A program made the translations under genes and the position numbers. Below are positions 25,068 to 33,961 of a DNA stretch of 64,000 nucleotides, one piece after another. The stretch is from Thermoplasmata archaeon. GTDB lineage: Archaea > Thermoplasmatota > Thermoplasmata > Thermoplasmatales > Thermoplasmataceae. The notes below the pieces were generated by a model that was not told the DNA's origin, did not search any database, and saw nothing but the letters and a program-made list of their open reading frames with translations. The number at the start of each line of letters is the position of its first letter. Positions within the stretch are counted from its first letter, which is position 1. The stretch spans positions 141,937-205,936 of the forward strand of contig JAJZZX010000003.1 of assembly GCA_021797355.1 (NCBI GenBank), given 5' to 3'.

Positions 25068-25631
25068 ATGGTCGACTACAGCTCCCTGAAGGATGAAATA
25101 GGCAAGGCTGACAGATTCAACAGGGTGCTGCTGCTTTCTGGCGAAGTCAAGAGGCTTAAGGATAAGATTCCATTCAGCATTTACAAGGATCTTGAAAGCA
25201 AGGTAAACGAGAAGCTGCATACGTTTGACTATCCGCTTTGTGATCGTGCGCAGATTCGCATAATATATTCAAACGGGCTCAGGGAAACCCTGGATCCGCA
25301 AATATGTTACCGTGCACTGCAGAAAGGCCAGAAACTTTCAGAATACATTTTTGCAAATTTTGTATCTGCCAGGGACTACCAGATCCTGGAACCAAATACT
25401 GTTGGAACACTTGACGGCATCAGTCCAGATTCCGCTCAGATTCCACTGGCAGACCAAAAACTGGATCCGCAGTCCATTGTCCTGCCAAGCAAGGGAGCCG
25501 AGATACTGATGGCAAAGATAGACAGACTGGAAAGAATATACATGGAGACAATACCAAAGATATCAAAGGATATCAGAGATATCAAGGAGACTCTGGACCA
25601 GCTCAGCAAGAAAATTGAAGCAAGAAAGTGA
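25068..25631 (+). CDS. Hypothetical protein with C-terminal coiled coil
   Basis: 187 aa, cytoplasmic. The first ~110 residues look like a mixed alpha/beta domain (YDYPLCDRAQIRIIYSNG-like strand, RALQKGQKLSEYI helix); residues ~143-187 are a regular heptad coiled coil (AKIDRLERIYMETIPKI and IKETLDQLSKKIE). ATG start at 25068 after an AT-rich TTTTAGTACG box. Converges with the next gene, only 2 nt apart. I do not recognise a family; a role as adaptor or subunit is possible. Confidence 0.6.
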   Translation: MVDYSSLKDEIGKADRFNRVLLLSGEVKRLKDKIPFSIYKDLESKVNEKLHTFDYPLCDRAQIRIIYSNGLRETLDPQICYRALQKGQKLSEYIFANFVSARDYQILEPNTVGTLDGISPDSAQIPLADQKLDPQSIVLPSKGAEILMAKIDRLERIYMETIPKISKDIRDIKETLDQLSKKIEARK

Positions 25632-25633
25632 TT

Positions 25634-26026
25634 TTATATATAATCCCAGAGCCGATCCTGCCAAAGGTCATACTCCTCCTTTAGATCTATTATGCGTGAG
25701 TTCAGGAATCCGGCCATTCTCCTTTGCTCTTCATAAAGCTTCATGAGGTCGCTAAATTTCATGTGCGAAAGGGCATCAAATTTTTCCCTTATTTCCCTGT
25801 GAACTCCTGGGTGCAGCCTTCCAGTACCTTTTCCTGTAAAGAGGATGCGGTAATATTTCTGGTCTCCAAGCGTTACATGGAACACCCTCCACTGTATGTC
25901 AAGGTGGGTTGCAAAAAAATTCCCGGTCAGGTCCGCCAGTGCTAAAACTGTATTTCTATCATCACGGCCGTTAAGCTGGAAGGCAATATCCAGTCCTTTC
26001 TCCATGCCCTTAGACATTTGAAGCAT
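25634..26026 (-). CDS. Hypothetical alpha/beta protein
   Basis: 130 aa, starting at 26026 (M1) with alternatives at M4 and M8. Contains a beta-rich middle (QWRVFHVTLGDQKYYRILFTGKG-like strands) and a C-terminal helical, acidic part. No motif or membrane segment seen. It lies 45 nt downstream of another small minus-strand gene and may be cotranscribed with it. Function unknown. Confidence 0.55.
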   Translation of the reverse strand: MLQMSKGMEKGLDIAFQLNGRDDRNTVLALADLTGNFFATHLDIQWRVFHVTLGDQKYYRILFTGKGTGRLHPGVHREIREKFDALSHMKFSDLMKLYEEQRRMAGFLNSRIIDLKEEYDLWQDRLWDYI

Positions 26027-26071
26027 AATAGAAATAGTTTTTCGTGCATCTTGAGGATCATGTTCAACAGT

Positions 26072-26341
26072 TCATATCCTGGAACGATGCAGCCTGAGCA
26101 TTTTACTTCTAGGAAATTCCCTGGAAAGGATTTTCTTGACGTAACTGTGTGCTTCTGCCCTGTCTATTGAGAATGTGCCTGTGATAATTCCGTGTTCAGC
26201 AATTTCAAGCTGACCATCTTTCAGTGCAGATATTTCCATCCAGCGGTCTCTTTTAAAACTCTCGATCCTTATGCGGTAGCCTGGCTGCATTGCTTCTAGT
26301 TGCGCCTGGATCTCCTTCCATGCATTTCTAGCGTTGATCAT
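26072..26341 (-). CDS. Hypothetical small basic protein
   Basis: 89 aa with a likely beta-sheet core (RIRIESFKRDRWMEISA, IITGTFSIDR) and a basic C-terminus (SRVKKILSREFPRSKMLRLHRSR-like, many R and K). Basic character could suit nucleic-acid or ribosome association, but I recognise no family. ATG at 26341; it precedes the 130-aa hypothetical on the same strand. Confidence 0.55.
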   Translation of the reverse strand: MINARNAWKEIQAQLEAMQPGYRIRIESFKRDRWMEISALKDGQLEIAEHGIITGTFSIDRAEAHSYVKKILSREFPRSKMLRLHRSRI

Positions 26342-26683
26342 CCGTCTGGCTTCCTTCTGGGTTGGGTTGCCATCATATGATAAAGGTGGTTATTTTTTTA
26401 TTTCATGAAAATCATTTCAGCACCGGGCCAATGATGCTCTTCCCTTTCTTGGAAGTGCATATTAAATTGCAGCAGACGCCCAGAATGGCATTATTGGGGA
26501 ATAAAATGATCAGCTTCACAGTTCCATCGACTCGTGGATGAAGTGCAACTTTGCCCTATTAATTTACCACCCAATTTGCAGTTAGATTCCTTGGATCCCG
26601 TCTGAAATCCTTAAAAGTTCAGGTTCTAAATGAAAAGCTGGCCATAAGGATAATATTAAAATATCATTTGTTATGTATATTTA
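26342..26683. other. Spacer between divergent genes, no gene seen
   Basis: 342 bp. The AT-rich part nearest the next gene contains the TATA-like TAATATTAAAATATC (26651-26665) of the 829-aa membrane protein. I see no ORF, RNA fold or repeat of note in the rest. Confidence 0.5.
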
Positions 26684-29173
26684 ATGGGCAAATTAACTGC
26701 ATATCTTGCCGGGGTTTCTGCCTCTCTTGTCATTGTATATTATTACCTGTCAACATTCTATTCCCCATTAGTCCAGTGGATCAGCCCGTATGTTGGGCCT
26801 GACATTGCGATTGTGATGGGCATCGCCTTCCTCTTCCTTGGGAATCCGCTTCACTGGCCTGTACTAATAGCCAGCTGGATTCTTATAGGGGCTGTGGTTG
26901 GTTTGGGTGCGAGGAAAGGGAGCAGGGCAGTTGGCGCCGCACTTCTTGTCTATTACACTGTTGCAGGATTTCTCGGTCTCGCCCTTCTTTCCATGATAGT
27001 TGGCCAGGGCACTGGTATACTGGGCGGGAATGTGTCTGGTGCCTCATACATAAGTGATCTTGCTTCGGGAGCCCTCGCGCCACCTCCAGGAACAAATCTT
27101 TACACAATACTGACAGAGCCGCTTATCGGAAGAATGGTTTCCGTCATCTCCATACTTACGGGAAGCCTATCAACTGGAGGTTTAACTGTCAACGCAGCTG
27201 TTGCCTTTCCCATCTCAGCAGGTGGATCGCAGTACTATGCCCTTGCTGATAAGATCATTTTCATATTCCTTCCATCAATGATTGCAAATTTCGTGTTTTT
27301 CCTCATTGTTTCTGGCCTTGTGGGCTGGTATCTCAACAGGAAGATCAACCCAGGCAGGAGCAGCAAGAGAGGGGGCGGCAGGAATGCTGTAATGGCGGCA
27401 GTCTCAATAATTGCGGTCCTGATGGTTGTGTCGATGCTGCCCGCTGGAGGCAGCCATGCTGAAGAAATAGGCAGTCCAGCAGGCTTTTCGTACACTGGAC
27501 AGATTCCGCCAGCGCCTTCATCCCCCTTTAGTATTGAGACGCAATCTCCCCTCTTTGGAGGGGTTTTTCCCTTGTCGTTATCTGTTTCCAACATTTCACA
27601 GGTGTCAGGAATTAATTACGCGGCAGCTGTTGTTGGAAGGTATGGAGATCTCTACAATATTTTCAGTTTTGTTGGCAGGCAAAATGGAAACGCCCCTTCT
27701 GGTTGGGCAGGCGTGGCCCGCAACTACTCTTCAATTTTTACCCTGATAGCTTTCTCCAGCAACATTTCAAGCCTTGTCTCAGCAATGGAAAGTGATTCCC
27801 TCTTTGGCCTCTCATCATCCTTCTCGTCTTCGCAGGGATTGGGGGGAACATTTGACAGGTACCTGAACCTAATTCCAGGGACAACAATTGTTGAGGATTT
27901 CCCTGGAAATTTTTCAGAAACCTCAGCAATTGCTTCCAATGAGTCCAGCCTGATCAGCAGTTCCATGAATCTTTCAGGAGTGAGCCTGCTAGCTTCCTTT
28001 ACTCTTCCCCAGGGATATGTGGCAAACGTCACAACAGCATCTACCCTTTATCTGTATGGAGCGGGACACGCAACAAGCGGCTCGCAGTATTCGGCACTCC
28101 AGACAATAAGCAATTATCTTCCCCGGTCTGGAACCTATGGCGCCTTCTCCAGTGGCATCAGAGATGGATATCTAGTTCCTGGTTCCACAGATTCATCAGT
28201 GAATTCCTCTCTCATGATGGTGGGGTACCTGAATTCAGATGAGATAGAGAATCTCGTTTCAGGAACAATGGGCTCGCAGAACCTTACCTCAATATTGGGA
28301 AATGGCGTCTACCTTGCAGGGGGCGTCTTCCAGAAGTCTTCAGTATTCTTCTCTCCACCATACAGAGTCAATATAACTGCATCTGAAATGCTCAACTATA
28401 GTACTCCTTTGACATTCCCGTCCAACTCAACAATTTACGGGCTTACGCTGGCCATCCCTGAGGAACTTTCAGGCGGAAACGAGAACTACAGCTATTATTC
28501 GTACTCCAACGTCAACAATCTTCCAGAATCTCTCTCCGGTACAGGATTATACATTCCTGTAAACTACAGCACCGTTCTGCATCCATCGCTGATGGCATTC
28601 AATACAACGCAGACCTTTCCGGCTCGCCTTAGCTTATCAATCAGCACTGCTCTATTAAACGGCACCACCGTGCAGGTCAATACTACATTCCACACATATA
28701 ATGGCACAGTCCTGGACAATTTTAGAATAAGCGAATACGGCCTCATATCATCCTATTCAGGTATGGTTACCCTTGTCAGCGGACAGACCAATTTCTCCAC
28801 TCCGCTTCTTGATGGTCAGGGAATGAGTTACAACTACGTGGTCCGCTTCAAGAATCCTGGCACATATTTCCTGCCCGCTCCTGCACTTTCCTATTCCCTC
28901 AATGGGACCGAGTTTTCGTACAGTTATTCCGATCCCGTCATTGTGATACCATTGCCAAATGTCGCCTCCACAGTAAACCTGATGGAATATAACTCAGCAC
29001 TTATTCTTTCAAAATTCATTGGACTGCCTTTCCTTGTTGCGCAACTCTGGCCAGGCCTCTACGTGTTTGATCTGATACCGGTTGCGCTTGTCCTCATAGA
29101 TATTCCGCTTGAGTACTTCTGGTTCAAAAGGACTATGGAGAAGAGGAGGGCGGCAAGGAGCAGAAAGCCATGA
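26684..29173 (+). CDS. Large membrane protein with multi-span N-terminus, large exterior domain and C-terminal span
   Basis: 829 aa. About five hydrophobic segments occur in residues 1-225, then a basic loop (NPGRSSKRGGGRN), a sixth span at ~235-255 (AVSIIAVLMVVSMLPAGG) and a ~500-residue Ser/Asn/Gly-rich ectodomain with dozens of N-x-S/T sequons. A final span lies at ~790-812 before a basic cytoplasmic tail. The ectodomain shows no enzyme motif that I can name; composition suits a heavily glycosylated surface protein of an acidophile. ATG at 26684 with a TATA-like element ~25 nt upstream. The topology, multi-pass then large outside domain, is unusual for a structural S-layer protein and hints at a sensor or transporter-linked function. 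Confidence 0.75.
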   Translation: MGKLTAYLAGVSASLVIVYYYLSTFYSPLVQWISPYVGPDIAIVMGIAFLFLGNPLHWPVLIASWILIGAVVGLGARKGSRAVGAALLVYYTVAGFLGLALLSMIVGQGTGILGGNVSGASYISDLASGALAPPPGTNLYTILTEPLIGRMVSVISILTGSLSTGGLTVNAAVAFPISAGGSQYYALADKIIFIFLPSMIANFVFFLIVSGLVGWYLNRKINPGRSSKRGGGRNAVMAAVSIIAVLMVVSMLPAGGSHAEEIGSPAGFSYTGQIPPAPSSPFSIETQSPLFGGVFPLSLSVSNISQVSGINYAAAVVGRYGDLYNIFSFVGRQNGNAPSGWAGVARNYSSIFTLIAFSSNISSLVSAMESDSLFGLSSSFSSSQGLGGTFDRYLNLIPGTTIVEDFPGNFSETSAIASNESSLISSSMNLSGVSLLASFTLPQGYVANVTTASTLYLYGAGHATSGSQYSALQTISNYLPRSGTYGAFSSGIRDGYLVPGSTDSSVNSSLMMVGYLNSDEIENLVSGTMGSQNLTSILGNGVYLAGGVFQKSSVFFSPPYRVNITASEMLNYSTPLTFPSNSTIYGLTLAIPEELSGGNENYSYYSYSNVNNLPESLSGTGLYIPVNYSTVLHPSLMAFNTTQTFPARLSLSISTALLNGTTVQVNTTFHTYNGTVLDNFRISEYGLISSYSGMVTLVSGQTNFSTPLLDGQGMSYNYVVRFKNPGTYFLPAPALSYSLNGTEFSYSYSDPVIVIPLPNVASTVNLMEYNSALILSKFIGLPFLVAQLWPGLYVFDLIPVALVLIDIPLEYFWFKRTMEKRRAARSRKP

Positions 29174-29176
29174 CCA

Positions 29177-30340
29177 TCAAGGATGCGGCCTCAGCGCATT
29201 GATGAACATTCCCGATGGCGGCTTTGGGTAGAAGTATGTAGACTTCTGGGGGAGATAACCCCTGTTAAGTATGAGTCCCATGAGGGAATTCTTATCCCAG
29301 TCAGGAATGACTGCGGCAAAATTTGCCAATCCTGCATCAACTTTCCTCACAGCCTCTTCTTCACTGTGGGTGTACGATACCCGATCCTGGAAATCGCAGT
29401 CTGTGAATCCAAATCCTGATTCAAGGATCAGACTGTTCAGTGTGTGCACAGGCGAAAGGCACGCATCAGCATTCTCAGAACAGGTTTCTGACGATGGTGA
29501 AACCGTGTGCCATTCTCCATCATATACAGCAAGAAGCCGACTATCTGTCCTGCCATCATGCGTTTCAATCAGGCTGCTTCTCCATCCTGGCATGGAATTC
29601 TTCAGTCCTGTAGTGTCAACATACCTGTGAATGCCAGATATCTTAAGCCCTGAGCTGTTCAATGGAACAATATATGCCATGATCCAGCTCCAGAATTCTT
29701 TTTCCTCGCCCGAGGAACGGATTGCCAGCTCCCTTGATGCTGCGGTTCTGTGGTGCCCGTCTGCCACCACTGCTGGAATCCCGGCAAGCAGGTCAGCCAC
29801 ACCGCCAGCCTCAGCGTCATTACAAAAGTAGACCCTGTTGTGCACCCCTGATAGGTCCACGAACTCCATGCCTGGCTCTCTATCTGAAATTATTGATCGA
29901 AGCATGGATTCAAGGCCACTGGAATCCACAAAAAGGTATACTGGCTCCAGCTGGGCAGAAGCTGCCTTCATGATCCGGATTCTTTCACTAATTGGCCTTG
30001 GAAATGTTTTCTCATGGGGCATGATGCTCCCGTCATCCGGAAATATGTTGGCCAAGGCCACGATGCCAGTAAGTCTGCAGCTTTCACCGGTTGAATATGT
30101 CTGGTCAAGGATCACATACTGGCTGCCAGGTAATCGCTGAAGGACACCCTCCGAGATCCACCTATCCAGTATCTCCCCTGGATCAGTATGTGTTTCAGGA
30201 AGGGTGAGATGTGTGATGTTGTGTTCGCTCTGCTTTAACCTGGATTCTAGCTCCTCGGATATTGAATCGAAAGGTGGAGAAATCACATTGACAATATTAT
30301 CTGCAAATATGTAGGGATTGAATGGCCTTATTCTTACCAT
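29177..30340 (-). CDS. DUF1015 family protein
   Basis: 387 aa. IRPFNPYIFADNIVNVISPPFDSI at the N-terminus (broken here for brevity: IRPFNPY, then SPPFD) and VADGHHRTAASREL near 200 are the signature of DUF1015. The His-His-Arg loop looks like a catalytic or nucleotide site. In many bacterial and archaeal genomes this family lies beside serA/serC-like genes; here it diverges from a SerA homologue and an aminotransferase (291-bp spacer). Function is not proven. The C-terminus converges on the 829-aa protein with 3 nt between. Confidence 0.88.
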   Translation of the reverse strand: MVRIRPFNPYIFADNIVNVISPPFDSISEELESRLKQSEHNITHLTLPETHTDPGEILDRWISEGVLQRLPGSQYVILDQTYSTGESCRLTGIVALANIFPDDGSIMPHEKTFPRPISERIRIMKAASAQLEPVYLFVDSSGLESMLRSIISDREPGMEFVDLSGVHNRVYFCNDAEAGGVADLLAGIPAVVADGHHRTAASRELAIRSSGEEKEFWSWIMAYIVPLNSSGLKISGIHRYVDTTGLKNSMPGWRSSLIETHDGRTDSRLLAVYDGEWHTVSPSSETCSENADACLSPVHTLNSLILESGFGFTDCDFQDRVSYTHSEEEAVRKVDAGLANFAAVIPDWDKNSLMGLILNRGYLPQKSTYFYPKPPSGMFINALRPHP

Positions 30341-30631
30341 GGGAAATCTTCAACCTTGCGAATAACCAGAAAGCTTGGCTTAATGTACCTACAGTCAGAT
30401 TTCTCTTCCATGTCCTTTAATCGGTCAAGAACTTAAATCTGTTATTATCATCTGTCATCACAAAATGACGGCAGAATGATCCAGGCACTTCCTGATGTCA
30501 GGTTACAGAAATGCGCAGATCAAGCTTCCAGAATTAATATGTAATCCACTTCAGGAAATAGCGAGGCAACAATATGTCTGTTGCTGGTCCTCTGATTTTA
30601 TAATGAAACTCTCCATCCCTGTCCGTTCCAC

Positions 30632-31573
30632 ATGGCTGCAAAAAATGATTATAAGGTACTGATCTGTGATCCGGTGGATTCAGCCCTCATCAATGGGCTG
30701 CAGTCTGCCGGCTTTCCTGTTTCATACAGGCCCTCGATCACTGGAACTGAACTTGTTGAGGCAATTCCGGAATACAGAATCCTGGTCGTAAGGAGCAGGA
30801 CGAAGGTTACATCTGCTGTCCTGGATAGGGCTGACAACCTCAGGATCATAGCGAGGGCAGGCATTGGTACTGACAATATTGATATCAAGGCTGCTTCAAA
30901 GAAGGGCGTGCACATAGTTACTGCAGCCGGTTCCTCAACCCAGTCCGTGGCTGAGCTCAACGTTGCACTGATGGTCAATCTTGCCAGGAACGTGCCCCGA
31001 CTCAGCAGCATGGTAAAGAGTGGCACATGGTCGAAGGAGACTGGAATGGAGCTCTTCGGAAAGATTGCGGGAATAATTGGCTTTGGAAGGATAGGTCTAG
31101 CTACGGCAATGATACTTCGATCCATGGGAATGGCGGTAGTAGCGCATGACATTGTCACCAGTGATGAGCGTATATCGAGTGTGGAAGGGAGATACGTGAG
31201 CCTGGATGAACTTCTAAGGCTATCGGATGTCATATTCATTCTTGCAACCCTCTCGGAGGAAGCTGGTGGAATGATTAATGGGGAGCACCTCAATTCCATG
31301 AAGAAAGGTGCACTTATCATTAATACAAGCAGGTCCGAATTCATAGATGGCCCGGACCTCCTATCAGCACTGAAGAACAGGCAGATCGGCGGATACGCTG
31401 CTGATGTAACCTGGAATGAGCCTCCGTCGGCACCGTGGGAAAAAGAACTAATTGCCATGGACAATGTAATAATTACACCCCACATAGGTGCACAGACCAT
31501 AGAGGCCCAGAGGAGGGTTGCTGAATATACTTTGAAGAATCTCTTGGTGAAGATGGAGGAGATCGCAAAATGA
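30632..31573 (+). CDS. serA: D-3-phosphoglycerate dehydrogenase-like 2-hydroxyacid dehydrogenase
   Basis: 313 aa without a C-terminal ACT domain. NAD-binding loop GIIGFGRIG at 147-155; substrate-binding RAGIGTDNID at 75-84; catalytic Arg in NTSRSEFIDG (~230), Glu in WNEPPS and His in ITPHIGAQT. The family oxidises 3-phosphoglycerate to 3-phosphohydroxypyruvate (first step of serine synthesis), though short forms can also be hydroxypyruvate or glyoxylate reductases. ATG at 30632 with TATA-like ATTTTATAATG ~30 nt upstream. The stop overlaps the start of the following aminotransferase by 4 nt (ATGATG), so they form an operon, with DUF1015 facing away. Confidence 0.85.
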   Translation: MAAKNDYKVLICDPVDSALINGLQSAGFPVSYRPSITGTELVEAIPEYRILVVRSRTKVTSAVLDRADNLRIIARAGIGTDNIDIKAASKKGVHIVTAAGSSTQSVAELNVALMVNLARNVPRLSSMVKSGTWSKETGMELFGKIAGIIGFGRIGLATAMILRSMGMAVVAHDIVTSDERISSVEGRYVSLDELLRLSDVIFILATLSEEAGGMINGEHLNSMKKGALIINTSRSEFIDGPDLLSALKNRQIGGYAADVTWNEPPSAPWEKELIAMDNVIITPHIGAQTIEAQRRVAEYTLKNLLVKMEEIAK

Positions 31574-32688
31574 TGCTTATCCCCGGTCCTGTGGACGTAC
31601 CTGTGAGCGTCCTGAAGGCTTCAGCTTACGTAGTGAATCACCGATCCAAGGAATTCAGGTCAGTTGTGCAGAAATCTGAGGAATACCTGAAAAAGTTTGG
31701 AAACGCGGAAGCGGCTGCCATAACGACCGGCTCAGGTACCACAGCCGTTGAATCCATGGTGTTCTCCATGACAAGCCCGGGTGATCATGTAATTGCAGTA
31801 TCCTTCGGGGAATTTGGGAACAGGCTGATTGAGAGCCTCAGGAGGAGATCCCTTCATGTCACAAAGATCATCAAGACAGCAGATGATGTCCTGTTGCCTG
31901 AAGAGATCGAGGATGCCTTCAGGAAGGACATCAAGTCAAAATCTGTATTCCTTGTGCAGAATGAGACTGGCAACGGTACTTCAATAAGGAATCTGCAGGA
32001 AATCGCAATACGGTCAAAGAATATTGGGCTAAACGTTTACGTTGATGCAGTCTCATCATTTGGTTCTGTACCCATCAAGGTGAATGAGTGGGGAATCGAT
32101 GCAGTGGCAACATGCAGCCAGAAGGGGCTTGCCTCTGTGCCCGGACTTGGCATTGTGCTGTTTGGCTCTGATGCCCTTTCCACTGTTAAACCCAGGAAAG
32201 ACATTCCACAGTATCTCGATCTGGGAATATCCCTTGAATTCATGTCGAAGCATGAGACACCCTATACACCATCCACGGGAAGCTTCCGGGCACTGCTCCA
32301 GGCACTGGAAATACTTGAAGCGGAAGGTCTTCAGGCAAGATGGGACAGGCATTCTGCCAATGCAAGAGTGCTGCGTAATAAACTCTCAGCTTCAGGAGCA
32401 AGTATCCTTGGCAACGAAAAGAATTTCTCGGATACGGTTATTGCTTTCCGCCCAAAGCTTCCTGTATCGGCTACGATCGAGCAGCTTGCTGAGCGTGGGA
32501 TCATGGTATCGAAGGGCATGGGCAACCTAGCCTCTGAGATCATAAGGCTGGGAAATCTTGGGATAGTTAGCTCCAGTCAGCTGACTGAGTTCCTCAATGC
32601 TTACTTCGATATTTCCCATATCGACATAAGGGTGAGCGAATCAGATTTTCCCAAGGAATCGCACATGGATGATGATCTGCTTCGCTGA
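31570..32688 (+). CDS. Class V aminotransferase (serine-pyruvate/alanine-glyoxylate/phosphoserine type)
   Basis: 372 aa, PLP fold type I. Motifs: LIPGPVDVP at the start, TGSGTTAVES (phosphate cup), VYVDAVSSFGSVPI (Asp pairing with the pyridine N) and the Schiff-base Lys185 in CSQKGLASVPG. The group includes serine-glyoxylate and alanine-glyoxylate transaminases, and in archaea lacking SerC it can serve as phosphoserine aminotransferase. Tight coupling with the SerA homologue supports a serine pathway role; direction (synthesis or breakdown) is not decided. A 36-residue tail after the core is acidic. Confidence 0.88.
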   Translation: MMLIPGPVDVPVSVLKASAYVVNHRSKEFRSVVQKSEEYLKKFGNAEAAAITTGSGTTAVESMVFSMTSPGDHVIAVSFGEFGNRLIESLRRRSLHVTKIIKTADDVLLPEEIEDAFRKDIKSKSVFLVQNETGNGTSIRNLQEIAIRSKNIGLNVYVDAVSSFGSVPIKVNEWGIDAVATCSQKGLASVPGLGIVLFGSDALSTVKPRKDIPQYLDLGISLEFMSKHETPYTPSTGSFRALLQALEILEAEGLQARWDRHSANARVLRNKLSASGASILGNEKNFSDTVIAFRPKLPVSATIEQLAERGIMVSKGMGNLASEIIRLGNLGIVSSSQLTEFLNAYFDISHIDIRVSESDFPKESHMDDDLLR

Positions 32689-32741
32689 ATTATCTCATAT
32701 TTATATGATAAGTACGAATACTCATCACAGGATCTGAAGTC

Positions 32742-33836
32742 ATGGATGATAAAAATCTGGAGGAACTATTCGGTCTCCTTGACAATGAGAATTTCCAGGA
32801 GGCTCTTACGCGTGTTGAAAAGTTAATGAAGGATGGCGGAGACGATCCGTATCTTCACGCAATAAAGGCCATATGCCTGCTGGAATTGGATATGGACCCC
32901 AAAAAAGCAGTCGCCGAGGCAAAAATGGCTTATTCTGCCCAGAAGGAACCATTTATGAAATATGTTCTGGGCTGGGCCACTGCAGTGAATGGCGATCTGA
33001 AGGAGGGCATAAAGCTTCTTAATGCAGCAGTGACCGAAGATCCTGAAAATATCGAGTATCTTATCAAGCTGGCCGAACTGAATGAGGAAAATGATGACTT
33101 GCAAAACGCCCTTAAGTCAATAATCAGGGCACAGAAAGTGTCATCTGACGACATGAGGCTTATGCTCCTTAAATCAGGTGTCCTGAACAAGCTTGGAAGA
33201 CACAAGGAGGCAGTTTACGAGATAAATAGGGCCATAAACCTTGCGCCGAATTTCGACTACGCTCACTTTCTGCTTGCCCAGACATACGCTGCATCAGGAG
33301 ATTCAGGTGCAGCCAGAAAATCCCTTCAGGATGCAATAAGGCTTTCATCATCAGAACATCCAGAATACCATGAACTCATGGCGGAGTTTGATCTGGAAGA
33401 GGAGAACTTTGTAGGGGCATTAACGAATCTTGACAGGGCGATTTCAGGATCGTCAGGAGATGAACAGATAGGCTACATTCTTGAGAAGAGCAAGGTTCTG
33501 GATTATTCTGGCAGGGAGAACGAATCTCTTGACCTCATTGAATCAATTTATAAGAGAGACCCGACAAACCCGCTTGTAGCATTTGGCCTAATCGACTTCC
33601 ATTCCTCGCATAAAAGAAATGCAGAACTTGACAAGCTGATGTCAGACATGAATCTCAGCGAGCCCATTCGAGAAATCGTGCGCTTTTACTCCGGGCAGAG
33701 AAATGAGGTCGATCAGGAAGGTTTCATCAAACTCCTATCCTCTGCACGTGATGCTTCAGGTGACGATCCATTCCAGAGCGAAATACTTGAGATGATCATT
33801 GAAACAATGATAACTGCGGCATCCCTCGACGGATGA
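32742..33836 (+). CDS. TPR-repeat protein
   Basis: 364 aa composed of about nine to ten 34-residue tetratricopeptide-like repeats, clearest at PFMKYVLGWATAVNGDLKEG, PENIEYLIKLAELNEENDD, LMLLKSGVLNKLGRHKEAV and DYAHFLLAQTYAASGDSGAA (each with the small/large G-A-Y/F-A pattern). No signal peptide, so a cytoplasmic scaffold for protein-protein contacts. ATG at 32742; TATA-like CATATTTATATGAT about 40 nt upstream. Acidic overall. Partner unknown; it follows the serine genes by 53 nt but has its own promoter-like box. Confidence 0.85.
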   Translation: MDDKNLEELFGLLDNENFQEALTRVEKLMKDGGDDPYLHAIKAICLLELDMDPKKAVAEAKMAYSAQKEPFMKYVLGWATAVNGDLKEGIKLLNAAVTEDPENIEYLIKLAELNEENDDLQNALKSIIRAQKVSSDDMRLMLLKSGVLNKLGRHKEAVYEINRAINLAPNFDYAHFLLAQTYAASGDSGAARKSLQDAIRLSSSEHPEYHELMAEFDLEEENFVGALTNLDRAISGSSGDEQIGYILEKSKVLDYSGRENESLDLIESIYKRDPTNPLVAFGLIDFHSSHKRNAELDKLMSDMNLSEPIREIVRFYSGQRNEVDQEGFIKLLSSARDASGDDPFQSEILEMIIETMITAASLDG

Positions 33837-33961
33837 TTCCGTTCCTCGTTAAGCCTATAAAGAAGAAAGGGCAGTTTGACCTGTAAAATTTTTTGTTAAT
33901 ATACATGTTTCAGTCTCTTACCTACACAAATTTCTTTTTATGCAGATACAATCATGAATCC

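Noticed and set aside
26883..28032. Minus-strand frames opposite the 829-aa membrane protein
   Set aside because: Antisense to a continuous coding frame with signal-like and membrane segments; no independent evidence.
30649..31500. 283-codon minus-strand open frame opposite the SerA homologue
   Set aside because: Long, but fully antisense to a gene with intact catalytic motifs; composition (many M, S, P) is that of a reverse-frame shadow.
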